DNA of 64,000 nucleotides. It comes from Basidiobolus meristosporus CBS 931.73. Lineage: Eukaryota; Basidiobolomycota; Basidiobolomycetes; Basidiobolales; Basidiobolaceae. Shown here piece after piece: positions 1 through 10,308 of this stretch (positions within the stretch are counted from its first letter, which is position 1; the number at the start of each line of letters is the position of its first letter). Under the pieces are notes generated by a model, which did no database searches, was not told the origin of the DNA, and saw only the letters and a program-made list of their open reading frames with translations. Made by a program: the position numbers and the translations under genes. The stretch lies in contig MCFE01000175.1 in assembly GCA_002104905.1 (NCBI GenBank), forward strand, positions 62,001 to 126,000. The letters run 5' to 3'.

Positions 1-474
1 CTGTAGTCCTGGGTTGGATCCTTGTATGGTGTACCATACTGACCCATCGGAATAGTTGGTAGTTGTAGCCTTAGTACTGGTTTCCCATGGTCTACCTAGC
101 AGAAGGTCAAAGTTTGCCTTCTGGCAGATGAAGAGGGGAAGCCAGACCTTGATTCCTTGTACCTCAATAGGGAACTTGTGCACTACACCGTAGAGTGGGC
201 TAGATCCTGAGTTTGCATCAGTCATGTTCCATCCAATATCTCTATCAACAGGTAGTAGCTCCTTGCTTCTAAGTGTCTTCCAGAAGTCTAGCGGCATAAC
301 ACAAATCTCTGAGCCACTGTCAATATGGCAGTTAACAGGGTCATCATATATATATCCTTTCACCACAGCAGTTGCAACTGAGTAAAAGGTCTTATACTCA
401 GTAGTGTAGTCATCTTTTTGGTGGTCTTCATGGCTTGTCTGAATTATATGGGTGTCCATATGTTCAACAGCTTG
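1..474 (-). pseudogene. Gypsy-A aspartic protease region (runs off window)
   Basis: This is the protease part of a Ty3/gypsy polyprotein, continuing in the gag frame after one stop codon. The reverse strand reads HIDSGSEICVMPLDFW at about 278-330, the DSG catalytic loop of retropepsin-like proteases, followed near 75-100 by LLLGRPWE, the usual hydrophobic-hydrophobic-G motif of the second half. The reading frame crosses a TGA at 475-477; a CGA codon changed at its CpG would give exactly this stop. The RT and integrase lie left of the window. Family assignment is firm; activity cannot be judged. Confidence 0.85.
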
Positions 475-1737
475 TCATCTTGTTCTAAGCTGCTCATCAA
501 AGGTCTTCCTAACAGATGGGGATACACTCATGATTTCTCCAACCGACAAAGTGAGGTTCTGCTTTAGCAGCTTCTCAGTAATCAGTTGAGGGCTTGAGTA
601 GCTTGCTATCTTTGAGGTCATCTGAAAGTGAGGCAATGGATCTTGGGTGGGCAGCATACTAGGCCTCTTGTCAATAACAACTTCAGGTTCTTCAAATTGT
701 GGTCTTCTAAGGATGGGTTTGGCAGGTTCTTCAGGGAGGTGTCTTTTGGTAGCAAAGGCATCAACTTCATATTGTCTGTTGTCAGGGCTGCTTGGATTTA
801 CTTTATGAGTCCCAATAGGGGCATCAACAGTAATCTTTCTGGTTGCTGAGTCAGATTTCTGGAAAAGGGCTCTCATCCCTCCTCTTTGGAAATTAGTGGG
901 AATCCTTCTTCCTTCTTTGTCAGCAAGCATTCCATCAGCATCAAACTGTACTGCTCCTTCTCTGAGTAGCTGACTAAGCTCTGAGCATTCTCGTCTGGCA
1001 TGCTGAGTAGAGTCACACCAGATGCAGTGCCTTGGCAAAGGTCTTTGTCCCTCAGTAGCAACCTCAGCTGTGCCATTAATCTTGAGGGCTAGCTTCTGTA
1101 GCTGTTCAGCAAGTTGGTCAATTCTGTCGGTAGTGTAGGTCTGATTGTCAGCAGCAGCACTCCTTGGCTCCTTGGTTGACTGGTCTGGCAGATTAGATGT
1201 CAGGAGTCTCATAAAGGTAGAAGTTTGCTTTGCCTCTAGGAGAACACGTTTCATCTCTGCAAAGCAAGGAATGCCAGACTTGTCATCCTTGGCTGCATGT
1301 AAGTCAACTTTCCTTGCCAAGTCCTGGGGAAGCCCTTGTGCAAGGTAAAGTGTCATGGTAAACTCAGTTATAGCCTGGGACTCTAGGAGTGGCTTGGCCA
1401 TATCTTCATACTGTTGAATGAACTCTTCAAGTGGTAGCTTGGAAAGTCCAGTTTTTCCAAAGTGCCTGAGGTCTTCAATTCCGTAGTATATCTGGGGTCT
1501 ACCATACTTGGTCTGTAGGTAGGTCTTCATTAAGGCCCAGTCAGTGAGAATGTCTCCTTGTCTGAGAAGCTTAGTGGTAATATCATCGGTGCAGTAGTAG
1601 GGGAAGTCTTCAGCCATTTCTTGTTCAGATAGGCTGCACATCTTGCAGAGCTTCTACCATTTGAATATGAAGCTCCCCACATTCTTTCCATCAAACTGTG
1701 GGGCTCCATGTGAGAGTGGTAATGGCATAGAGTTCAT
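475..1737 (-). pseudogene. Gypsy-A gag (nucleocapsid) with one internal stop
   Basis: Gag of a gypsy-type retrotransposon, the structural protein that packages element RNA. The likely start is the ATG at 1735-1737 (MNSMPLPLSHGAPQFDG). The frame is open except for a TAG at 1654-1656 between FIFKW and KLCKMCSL; from there 388 codons are open. A complete zinc knuckle CX2CX4HX4C (CIWCDSTQHARREC) lies at residues 206-219 of the long open part. The length (about 420 aa) suits a gypsy gag. It lies directly downstream of the LTR and primer site, so this is the 5' part of a minus-strand element. Only two nonsense changes and no frameshift suggest a fairly young insertion. Confidence 0.85.
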
Positions 1738-1855
1738 TTTTGGGCAGGTATGTTGGTGTTGTAATCTTGGTAATATTGGTAGTCTCTTTTCAATAGGTGG
1801 ATAACAGCTCAAATCTCCAGGTAAATCTTGTTGGGTCCTAGGGAGCTTGTATGAA

Positions 1856-1876
1856 CCCCCCACGTTGGGTGCCAAA
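1856..1876 (-). other. Primer-binding site candidate of Gypsy-A
   Basis: Immediately inside the LTR end the minus strand reads TTTGGCACCCAACGTGGGG. It starts two bases after the LTR and has the TGG opening typical of a tRNA primer-binding site. The matching tRNA cannot be identified from the window. Confidence 0.6.
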
Positions 1877-1878
1877 TA

Positions 1879-2949
1879 TGTGGTGGTGTATAAGTCCAAG
1901 GGAGATATACGTCCAACACTTCTCAAGTGTTTTGTGTGTGGGGTGTTCACTGGGTGCGATAACCTCTGGCAAAAGCTTGCTAGGAATACTTGGGTTCTGT
2001 CTCTAATCTAATGTGAAGGGGAATAAAGCCACAAGCTTGCCAAGGGAAAACTATTGAGCTACAATCCCCAACTTAGTTGGCGTCTTAACAAAAGTATGTG
2101 CTGGGTTCAGCGTCCTTTGAGATGACAATGTACTAAAGCTTCCAAAGTCAAAACAGCTGTAAACTCCACCAGCAGGGACTTGATAAGAATGCAGCTGTGG
2201 TCAATAGTTACAAAGACAGAAAAGTATCTTTGCCTGTACAAGAACAAACTTGGGAAAGAATCAAATATAATAAAAGATACCTACTCTGAGTATTCCTCAC
2301 AAGTAGTGCCTCCAAGGTCAGTTGGCTGTCAGCGCGGTTTCCTGGGAGTGTCCTGTGGTCTGGGGTTGGAAGTTCAGGTAGCAGCAGGTAGCAGTGATCA
2401 CACTAATCAACAAGTTGGTATATTGATAAAAGGGATGATGATTTATTGTTGAGGGATAGCCTCCCTTATATACTTTTCTGACTGGCTAAGTGATTACTAA
2501 TCATGGTGTTCCAGAAGGTTCCGGAGATCAATAGAAATCTTAATGACATCAGAATGACCTAAGAATGTTCTAAGTAGGTGCCGGAAGGTTCTAAGAGGCA
2601 CAGCACATCCAACCAATCAGGGATCAGTATTCTGAAACCTGTGTAACATGGGGATACCATATATGGTATGGAAATGGTAGGGATGGTGACACGGGCTGAT
2701 CATGTGTCACGGGTACTGGCACAGGTACTTGCCTAATATAGAAGCACTTGTAGCTAGTAATCTTACATAAAGTGAGGGGTAACTTATGCAATAAGGTAAG
2801 CAGGCGTGATAGTCAACCGGCTTATGGGATAGTACTGATTGGGCAAGACAAATGGGATAAAACTAAAATGAGTGTAGTAGGGATATAGGGAAGTAGAAAA
2901 TAAGGGAATGTGCACATCTGTCAGCGGGTGTCACTGTCACCCCACTACA
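1879..2949 (-). repeat. LTR-A, 5' LTR of Gypsy-A (1071 bp)
   Basis: In plus-strand reading it starts TGTGGTGGTGTATAAG and ends CACCCCACTACA. The same 1071-bp unit recurs at 18461-19531 with only scattered differences, and a diverged version lies at 16134-17216. On the minus strand it carries a TATATAAGG box (2464-2472), fitting an LTR promoter for gag on that strand. Its outer flank, GCGG at 2950-2953, is the same four bases that flank both sides of the 18.5 kb copy. It interrupts the integrase frame of Gypsy-B. A 90-aa plus-strand open frame inside it recurs in the sister copy only because the two LTRs are nearly identical. Confidence 0.9.
2464..2472 (-). promoter_or_regulatory. TATA box in LTR-A
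   Basis: TATATAAGG on the minus strand, conserved at the equivalent place in the LTR-A copy at 18.5 kb. It lies upstream of gag in the transcription direction and is the likely core promoter of Gypsy-A. Confidence 0.55.
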
Positions 2950-4077
2950 GCGGCTGGTAGCAATGTTTCTTCTCAAGAGCCATACTGAGTCTCCTTCATT
3001 AAGCTTGGGGCTAGGCTGCTGTTTGTTGTCTGCAAACTTCTTGTACCCCTCATGGGCTAAGGATAGTTCTTTCTTGAGTATTTCTTGGATTTCTAGAATT
3101 GTTGACACATGCTCAGCTGCTGGGGGGCTCATATGGTTGGTTGGGATCTGAACATCAAATTGTGGATGAAAACTATAATTTGGATAGAATAGGGTGAGAC
3201 CTGTTGCACTATGACATGAGTTGTTCTATGCAAATTCTGCAAGTGGTAACAGTTGGGTCCAGTTGTCTTGCTGATAGTTAATATAGCACCAGAGGTATTG
3301 TTCAAGGATCTGGTAAATTCTCTATGTCTGGCCATCTAACTGTGGATGAAAAGTGGTTGAGAGCTTGACTTGCACACCAAGATATTGCATGAAGTGCTTC
3401 CAGAATCCTGATATGAACTGGGGTCCTCTATCTAATACAATGTCACTGGGGATACCATGGAGTTGGAAAATGTTCTTGATCACCAAGTGGGCAGTCTCCT
3501 TAGCATCTATGTTCTTTGAGCAGGGAATGAAGTGAACCATCTTGGTGAGCCAATCTGCCACTACTAAGATTGAATTGAATTAGTTGGATTCTGGGAGGTT
3601 GGTGATGAAATCCATTGAAATTGACTTCCATTGCTGGTCAGGGATTGGCAAGGGTTGGAGAAGCCCATATGGATAGTGTCTAGCGGATTTTACATGGTTA
3701 CATGTATCACAGGATTGGAGGTACTCCTTGACAAGAGATATCATCTTGGGCCACCAGAAGTCCCTCTTGATTGCATTCATGGCTTTAGCAGTACCAAAAT
3801 GTCCTGCAGCCATTGAGTCATGACAAGAATGAATGATATCCAACTGGGTATCAAGGTCTGGAATAAACAGTTGGTGCTTGTGGTAGATGATGTCATTGAC
3901 TGGATGTAGGTACTGGTGGTTTGGGAACTTGGGCGGCAGTTCAGTGGAGGATTTGGGATTTTTCTTGATTGTTGTGGCTATGAAACTGGTGGCTTGGCTG
4001 GCCTTGACTCTCTCAAGGAGTGAGGGAGCAATAATACTGGACAACTGGGTTGCAAGGAGCTCAAAGTGTCTTGGGAT
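2950..4077 (-). pseudogene. Gypsy-B integrase, interrupted by Gypsy-A
   Basis: One minus-strand frame encodes a Ty3/gypsy integrase in order: a zinc-binding HHCC domain (HDSMAAGHFG ... CDTCNHVKS, about 3690-3830), the catalytic core (SISMDFITNLPES with the first Asp, LDRGPQFISGFW with the second Asp) and the C-terminal part ending VWLLRRNIATSR at 2950. No frameshift is seen, but there are three stops: TAA 3580-3582, TAG 3322-3324 and TAG 3226-3228. The stop at 3322-3324 sits in HPQLDGQT-stop-RIYQ, where family members have the catalytic Glu, so that residue is lost. The frame ends abruptly at the Gypsy-A LTR and continues left of the window. Confidence 0.85.
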
Positions 4078-4096
4078 GTCATGTGATCATGACACC

Positions 4097-4368
4097 CAGT
4101 GTATATAATAATTGGACTCTTTTGGTCATAACTCCTTAAGTACTGCTTCAAATGGCCTGCAATTTGAAATATGTGTTGGCTACTGCATGTCCTGTATGAC
4201 ATAATATTTGTGGGTGGATTGCTTGTCAGGGTCTGGAGTATTTATGCTTCAAAGTTGAGATATCTTGATCTTTCACTTGTGTGATACAATAGCAAAAAGC
4301 AAAATAAAGAAATGAGTGCAATATTGGTTTTGAGATATTGTAGTAATTGAACACTTTCCATTACCACA
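4097..4368 (-). repeat. LTR-C fragment (first ~270 bp)
   Basis: Reverse complement of the start of the LTR at 45300: the terminus reads CCATTACCACA at 4358-4368, that is TGTGGTAATGG on the minus strand. Homology stops near 4097, next to the Gypsy-B remnant. The rest of the LTR is missing, so this is a deletion or recombination remnant rather than a clean solo LTR. The 19 bases at 4078-4096 are unassigned. Confidence 0.75.
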
Positions 4369-4855
4369 GGAAGCATGGGAAGTAGCTTTAGTGCTTGCCA
4401 ACTAACACTGTAAGCCCTGAACAGACTAAATAATATTATAGCCAAGAACAATTACCAACAAGAAAACAACTGTTCTCACAAGAGTTGGAAGTGCAGCCAG
4501 TTGGGCTACACTCAAGTGAGGTAGATAAATTTGCAGAGAAAGGCAGTTTGATTATCATAGCCTCCATGTCCTCCATTGTTGGCAGAGTGGAGATCCCAAC
4601 CGCCAACAAAGTAATGATATCAAGAACTCAAAAAACTATCACAATGGCTTCATCAATAGGCACACCAAGAGGTTGCAGCTCTTCTTGAAGAGCAGTATGC
4701 AAGAAAGTGCTCTTGAATATTGATAGGACCTATTGCAAGCACTGGCAGATGAGGTGCTAGACCTTGCAGTGCCAGCTGAAGACCAAGACATATGGGAACT
4801 AGTGAATGAACAGTGGCATAAAGCCACGGGGTTCCCATTAAAGTCATGGAAATAG
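4369..4855 (+). pseudogene. T0 ORF1, C-terminal part
   Basis: C-terminal portion of ORF1 of the T transposon, matching the minus-strand copy at 47112-47498. Recognisable blocks are RKQLFSQELEVQPV, LHSSEVDKFAEKG, RTQKTITMAS and, after frame changes, DEVLDL, EQWHKA and the ending SWK-stop. Several frameshifts break it, for example after SSIGTPRGCSSS. The upstream part is lost at the junction with the LTR-C fragment. Function unknown; see the T8 ORF1 entry for the best view of this gene. Confidence 0.7.
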
Positions 4856-5330
4856 TGCATTACAGCAGAAATACATATTGAGTGGTGGATTTTAATGGAG
4901 TTGCTTGTTAAGTATGGGGCTGGGCTTAGTTTAGGGTATAGGGACTTGTATAGGTCAATACAATTGGCCAATGAGGTACAACTGAAGTTTCATAAGAAAT
5001 AAAGTAATTTGTATGCATAAAAAGTAAAAAAACAGTTGAGACAGGATGCCAGGAGTGTGAGAAAAAGGCAATAGCCAATCAATGCACACAATCATAGGGG
5101 TGATAGAGTGTCTGGCATTGTACAGTGAAAAAAATGGCAGAAAACCAATCGAAACCCACTTTTGTATTGTTGTGATGAAAAATTCTGAACAGGTTTTTGA
5201 GAAATCTATTGTGCAATTATTTGTTGACACTCTTTGCATGGTTTCCTGATGGGATCAATAATGCTTAGTCAGGGGACTTTAAATTTGTCATGGCCTTTTG
5301 ATGGGATTATAACAATAACTTCTCATAGGG
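4856..5330 (+). repeat. T0 terminal non-coding region and TIR
   Basis: About 475 bp of non-coding sequence follows the ORF1 stop and ends TTGATGGGATTATAACAATA then ACTTCTCATAGGG. The same block follows ORF1 at 38.7-39.19 kb, and in reverse it occurs at 41.08-41.44 and 42.90-43.18 kb. The last bases read inward as CCCTATGAGAAGTTATTG, the terminal inverted repeat of the T element. The Harb-3 fragment starts at the next base. Confidence 0.7.
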
Positions 5331-6368
5331 TACTATAGACCATCTGTTGTGCATCAGCATTTAAAACTTAGCCAATCTCACTACATTGAAAAATCTAGTA
5401 CCCTAACCAATTTTCCCTAACCCAAACATAACTCATCCCTGTTATGGTTTTTTTTATCACTTCTCAGAGTCTATTTTTAGCTGTCACACCTGATCAATTT
5501 TCAAGTGGCCATTATGTCCTCAACCCATCTGCTAAGCCTTTCTAAAGGATTAGTCATCTTAGTTCCATCCAACCACTTAGTAGTTGCCAAGACATTAGCT
5601 GATTAATGATGCAATTTTTCATTTATCTTATGCACTTATCAACATCCAATCAAATTTCAATTAGTCCAGTCCCTTGGTGCTTACTAATTCCACTTGATCA
5701 GAATAATATAAATAAAGATTACTGAACCTTTTGGTTTAGTGTGTGTCTCAACAAAATTAAGAATTCCACAATTTTGTTCTAGTTTCCACCCATACCTAGC
5801 ATATCTATCATTCCCAAGAACACCAAGCCTAGTTTGTATAGCAAACCAGCTCTGTTGTCTTTATAGCCCAACTTAACTATTAACAAAACCAATATTAGAC
5901 CAGAACTTCTCTGTTAATATTTCTGTCACCCTTGACAATACTAAGATTCTGCACTTAGTCATCATTAGGTTCAGTTAACTCATTCAAAAATTTTATTACA
6001 CTTTTCTCTTGGATACAGCACCATCTACCCCAATCACAGGAGGAGATCCCTTTTTAAGCTTCTATGCTGTTACAAAGCGCTTTGAGTAGAAAAACATCCA
6101 GAATTAATTGAGGGGAGAAATGTACAACAGACTTGACTTATGTTGCAGAGGATTATCAGAGATTGGGATATATTGCAGCTTACAGGAAGCCAAGGAATGG
6201 TGTGCTTAGCAGGATGCAGAACCTCTAAAATGCAGTATTAAATCCTTTCAGAGTTAGACTAGAGTATGCCTTTGGATATCAAAAGAAATTCAGCAAATTG
6301 GCAGGTAAATATAGAGGACAGTCATATAATTGAGCAAACTGCAGAATAGGTAAAGTAGTCAAGATACT
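5331..6368 (+). pseudogene. Harb-3: fragment of Harbinger-like transposase, split by LTR-B
   Basis: Two pieces (5331-5344 and 6021-6368) match Harb-1 at 54.36-54.43 and 54.83-55.11 kb. The second piece covers the region around the second catalytic Asp to just past the Glu motif: GGGGAGAAATGTACAACAG and later sequence corresponding to the EHTFGYLK region. Relative to Harb-1 it has lost some 370 bp internally and carries several stops. It ends at 6368 against T1. It is non-functional, but it proves the family was present more than once before LTR-B inserted. Confidence 0.75.
5345..6020 (-). repeat. LTR-B solo LTR (676 bp) with perfect 5-bp duplication
   Basis: Starts TGTTGTGCATCAGC and ends GGATACAGCA in plus reading, i.e. 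reversed relative to 48841-49516, which has exactly the same length. The flanks are CCATC at 5340-5344 and again at 6021-6025. Removing the LTR and one CCATC restores the Harbinger sequence seen uninterrupted near 54370. No internal retroelement sequence is present, so this is a solo LTR left by LTR-LTR recombination. A TATAAAGG-type box is present on the minus strand near 5860. Confidence 0.9.
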
Positions 6369-6564
6369 TATTACTGTAACACTCTGGTTCCACAACTTCA
6401 GCAGGAACCCAACAGCTTTATGCCGCTGTTCATTTATTGGTGCACACAAGTCCTGGTCTTCAGCCAGCACTGCAAGGTCTGGAGCACTGCTCTTGAAGAA
6501 GAGCTGCAACCTATTGGTGTGCTTATCAATGTTACAAAACTCCACTAAAGGCATTTTGATAGTA

Positions 6565-7821
6565 GACCTGTTCCGTTGGATAGTGCAACATTGAGCCATG
6601 AGTGCCAAATGATGCCGTAGTGTGCCGTGGAGGCTAAGTGAGTCTACACTTGGCCACAGAGTGTGAAACATAGCTCTGCATCTTCATGCAAAGCAGCCTC
6701 TGTGTTTCACCCATTGTTTTGGAGAAAATCCATTTTTTGACCTTTTTTTTTAGGTCAATGTTGTGTAGGATGGGTAAGAGCACAGAAGAACTGACAACAT
6801 GCATCAGGTACTCAATACCCATGGCACTCTGAATCAAGCTCCTGTGGCTTATAACATGTCACAAAAATGCATGGCACTATCTTGGTCCACTGGTACTATC
6901 TGGCACTATAAGTGCTTTGTATAGATCTTACTTTAGGGCTATTAATTAAGTATAGTGCCAGATAGTGTTATGAATAGACACAAGGCAGGAGGAAAAGCTA
7001 GGCATGGCAGGAAAGAACTTAGGTGTGGACCATCAAGGCAAGACAAGATTTAAGGCAAGGCTGTTTATTCAAGACCTGTGTTTATCAGACTGAAGAATAC
7101 TCAAGGGGGGATAGGACTATATATACTTTTTGACTATACTGATGCCAAGAGATATTAGCTAATACTAATGGGGTTGTGGGGTGAGGCACAGCAGCAGTGC
7201 TGGGGATAATAATATAGAAGGCAAGCCACTGAGACAGGATAGGGAAGTGGATTTGGTCACCTGATCATGTGATTAAGTCATGTGACCTGGTATTTCCATA
7301 TATGGTACTGGACTATGAAAAATACAATGGGAAGCTTTCATGGAATGTTCCATTGTGTAACAATGGTTTGGATGGTCAGGAACTTTCTGGAAGGTGGTAG
7401 AAGGTTCCAGAAGGAATCTCCTAGAAATTGAGCTAGGAAGCTGAAACTTGGCATGGGTGTTCATGGTTGTCATGTGATCATGACAGATAGTACCAGTGGA
7501 CCAAGATAGTGCCATGCATTTTTGTGACATGTTACAAGCCACAGGAGCTTAATTCAGAGTGCCATGGGTATTGAGTACCAGATGCATGTTGTCAGTTCTT
7601 CTGTGCTCTTGCCCATCCTACACAACATTGATCCACAAAAAAGCATCAAAAAATGAATTTTCTCCAACCCAATAGGTAAAACACAGGGGCTGCTTTGCAT
7701 GAAGATGCAGAGCTATATTTCACACTCTGTGGTCAAGTATAGGTTCACTTGGCCTCTTTGGCACACTATGGCATCATTTGGCACTCATGGCTCAATGTGG
7801 CACTATCGAACAGAACAAGTC
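6565..7821. mobile_element. Foldback/MITE-like hairpin element (346-bp arms, 40-bp loop), split by LTR-E
   Basis: The left arm 6565-6910 is an inverted copy of 6951-6965 plus 7491-7821. Both arms are 346 bp once LTR-E and its duplication are removed; the loop is 6911-6950. The tip reads GACCTGTTCCGTTGGATAGTG on the left and the inverse of GACTTGTTCTGTTCGATAGTG on the right, with TA on both sides (6563-6564, 7822-7823). The same tip closes the right end of Harb-1 (GACTTGTTCTGTTGGATAGTG). It therefore looks like a non-coding element mobilised by that transposase family. No coding potential is seen. It sits inside T1 ORF1. Confidence 0.85.
6966..7485 (-). repeat. LTR-E solo LTR (520 bp) with perfect 5-bp duplication
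   Basis: Starts TGTTATGAATAGACAC and ends GTGATCATGACA. GATAG occurs at 6961-6965 and 7486-7490. Excising it rejoins the arm of the hairpin element exactly. A TATATATA box near 7120 resembles the one in LTR-A on the minus strand, which is the basis for the strand call. No internal region is present and no second copy is seen in the window. Confidence 0.85.
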
Positions 7822-8165
7822 TACTTGTTTGAGCTGTTGACATTGTAGCCTTGTCTGTCAATCAGATCTCTACTCTGTCAACAATGGAGGGTGTGGAGGC
7901 TGTGGTAGACAAATTGCCTTTTTCAGCAAACTCATCTACCTTGCTGGAGTGTAGCTCAACTGGCTGCGCTCCCAACTCTTGTGAAAACAGCTGTTTTCTT
8001 GTTGGTAATTATTCTTGGCTATGATGGGATTCAGTCTGTTCCTGGCTTGAAGTGTAAATTGGCAAGAACTGCAGTTTTTTTGCATGCCTCCCTGTCTCAG
8101 GCATGGGTGGACATATTTCCCTTTACTTTTTTCTTTATCACTGCCAGGTCTTTCACTGCTACTTT

Positions 8166-10145
8166 GTCTGAGTCAAGTGAGTATGTGACACCTTTAGTCT
8201 CACCTCAGCCTTCTGAATATGGCACACAGAGTGATAGCTCTGACAAAGAAGGACCACTAATGCATTTTGAGCCTATCTCCCCTAACAACAGTCTCATGTA
8301 TGAGCCTGGTCAGATCGCTATATGCAATGAGACAACACCCATTGAGACAAATGCCAAGGATACTTTATGCAGCCAAGTGAGCCCAGTAGTCCATCTACTG
8401 GTGAGTGATGTAACATTGGGGCTAGAGAAGTGGCCCATTTTCACTATTATTAGTAACAGGGGTTTTGAGGATTTATTACTGATTCTTGCCAAAATCATAC
8501 CAGATACAACTTACCATGAATATGATATGAGTGGACAACTGTCATGTGGCTGGAAACATATGATCCAGAGACTGTCCTGATTCCAGCATGTGTTAATAGT
8601 TGCATGGTATTAACATCCAAAAATGCTACCATTGGAATGTGTCCCAATTGTCAGGTATCCACCACCATTGAGGGAAAACATTGTTCACACTCCAGATATA
8701 TTCCGGTCATACCCTGTCTGAGAAAGCTGATGCAGTCCAACAAATATTGAAAAGCTACACATACCTCACTTGGTATCAATCAAGCTCAAGCATATCCAAT
8801 ATATTTGATGGAAAGCATTACAAACAGTTAAGAAGTAAGGGCTACTTTGAAGGTATGCATGACCATGCCTTTGCCTTAGCACTTGATGGATTCTCATTAA
8901 ACAAGTACACTACCAGCAAATCCTGCTGGCCACTGATTCTCATTAACCTGAATCTGCTGCCTATTATATGGTATCAGAGCAAAAAACTGATGGTAGTCTC
9001 ACTGGTATTGGGGCCTAAATCACTCTCCAACCTGGATAGCTATCTGTATCTAGTGCCGGATATCTCTGCCACTACTGTATCCATTCTCCACTCCATCTGG
9101 CATGCTATGTGAAGAATATTGCGCCTTGCTTCACCTTTTAGGAGTTTCCTATAGAGTAGAAGTGTGGGAGATAGGAAAACAAGTCAAGCTTCAAGTACTA
9201 TCATATCCCAAACTCATCAAGAATACTACCTTCAAGTCCAACATGGATGTGATGATTTGGCACATGGAGGACAGCCACAAAGAGTTGGAAGATATTGAAG
9301 ACAAATGTACATGTGGAGACGCCTATGCTTAAGGCATTAAGAAGCTAAGTAGCCCCAATGCATGGGTATTCACTTAAGTTATGCAAAGTTGGGTTGGGTG
9401 CAACAAGCAACTAGTTTTTATCTGGAAAACTCTACCAAGATATGCCAAATTTCTCATGGTCATGAGCCTACTTCTACACCATTCAATACAAAATTCACAC
9501 AAACAAAAGCTAGAGTGCACCTATAAGGGGACTAGAATCCAGCAGGTAGAAGGAATAAGTTGGCTAAACACCAAGAAGTTCTTTGCAGATTATCAGGAGG
9601 TATTCATGGAATAAGTGGCAACAACCAAGCATATGTTTGCAAGAAGTATATATTACCAGTATTGCAAGGTATATGGCAACTTTGCAAGTATTACACTAAA
9701 AAGCTGTAAAGTTGAGGTGATAGAGGTATGTCAATTGCAGCCAGTGTGCAAGTTTGTAGAGGTTAGTAAGCAGGAGGCCATAGTTTTCTTTGATTCGAAC
9801 TATATGTGAGATACCCAATGTAGTAGTGGGTAGCAAATAAAGAGGGATGATTCTACAGTGGAATATATGAATTGCACAGGGGGAGGTAGAAAAAAAATCA
9901 CCATTTGGCAAATTGGTATGGTATCATTATACAGAACTAGCTATAGGCCACCATACTGCCATGATAATGGCATCAGAGACTTGCAAAGGGGCCATCAAAG
10001 CACCTTTAAGCTTCTTGCCATATAAGGCAATTGAATATACTGGCTGGTTAGATCCACTCAAAACAGTTGTAGAGTGCATTCAGACTGTTACAATGTCATA
10101 CAATTATTGCTACAGCACCAATCAAACACATCAAGTTTTTTAACT
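8166..10145 (+). pseudogene. T1 ORF2, Tnp2-family transposase, decayed
   Basis: Transposase of the Tnp2 (CACTA/EnSpm-like) family, which cuts and joins element ends. Visible in order: an acidic N-terminus (SPQPSEYGTQSDSSDKEG), a Cys-rich segment (CVNSCMVLTSKNATIGMCPN), and the core block FDGKHYKQLRSKGYFEGMHD-HAFALALDGFSLNK with the first conserved Asp. Next come CWPLILINLNLLPIIWYQSK and VLGPKSLSNLDSYL with the second conserved Asp. The segment between YLYLVPD (9060) and ATTVSILHSIW is missing compared with the copies at 34-36 and 43-47 kb. Several frameshifts follow. The C-terminal part (PLSFLPYKAIEYTGWLDPLK) ends at 10138-10145. Confidence 0.85.
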
Positions 10146-10308
10146 TTATTTAGCACTAAATCTGCCTAAACACTGTTGTGATCCTGTCCAAAGATTGCTA
10201 AGAGGGTCACTAATTACTAGCTGCTGGTATTTTGACAGTCTTCAAACAGGATCCTGACAGCTGATCTGGATCAGATCCACCTGCTGGACCAAGTTATTTT
10301 TTGTAGGG
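10146..10308 (+). repeat. T1 ORF2-side terminus and TIR
   Basis: Short AT-rich tail with GGATC/GATCC subterminal motifs (GATCTGGATCAGATCC at 10265-10280), ending AAGTTATTTTTTGTAGGG. Read inward this is CCCTACAAAAAATAACTT, the ORF2-side TIR, comparable with 32277-32294 and 43185-43202. Confidence 0.6.

Larger units (their letters stand above)
6369..8165 (-). pseudogene. T1 ORF1 remnant, interrupted by hairpin element
   Basis: Minus-strand ORF1 pieces at 6369-6562 (C-terminal WNQSVTV region, EDQDLCAPINEQRHKAVGF) and 7824-8165 (SIVDRVEI and PSQPR region up to the repeat unit). The 732-bp hairpin element sits between them. At about 8165 the sequence jumps directly into ORF2, so the N-terminal half of ORF1 and the intergenic region have been deleted. 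The longest open frame crossing this point on the plus strand is partly antisense to ORF1 and is not a gene by itself. Confidence 0.7.

Noticed and set aside
2180-2452. 90-codon plus-strand open frame in LTR-A, repeated at 18762-19034
   Set aside because: Its conservation only reflects the near identity of the two LTRs; it lies antisense to the LTR promoter and has no recognisable domain.
4078-4096. Second LTR-E end (TGTCATGTGATCATGACA also at 7468-7485)
   Set aside because: The shared 18 bases are nearly palindromic, and the sequence before them at 4.07 kb is Gypsy-B coding sequence, so there is no LTR there.
7981-8580. A 199-codon membrane-protein-like gene
   Set aside because: The first 60 codons are antisense T1 ORF1 and the rest is the T1 transposase N-terminus; the hydrophobic start is a by-product.
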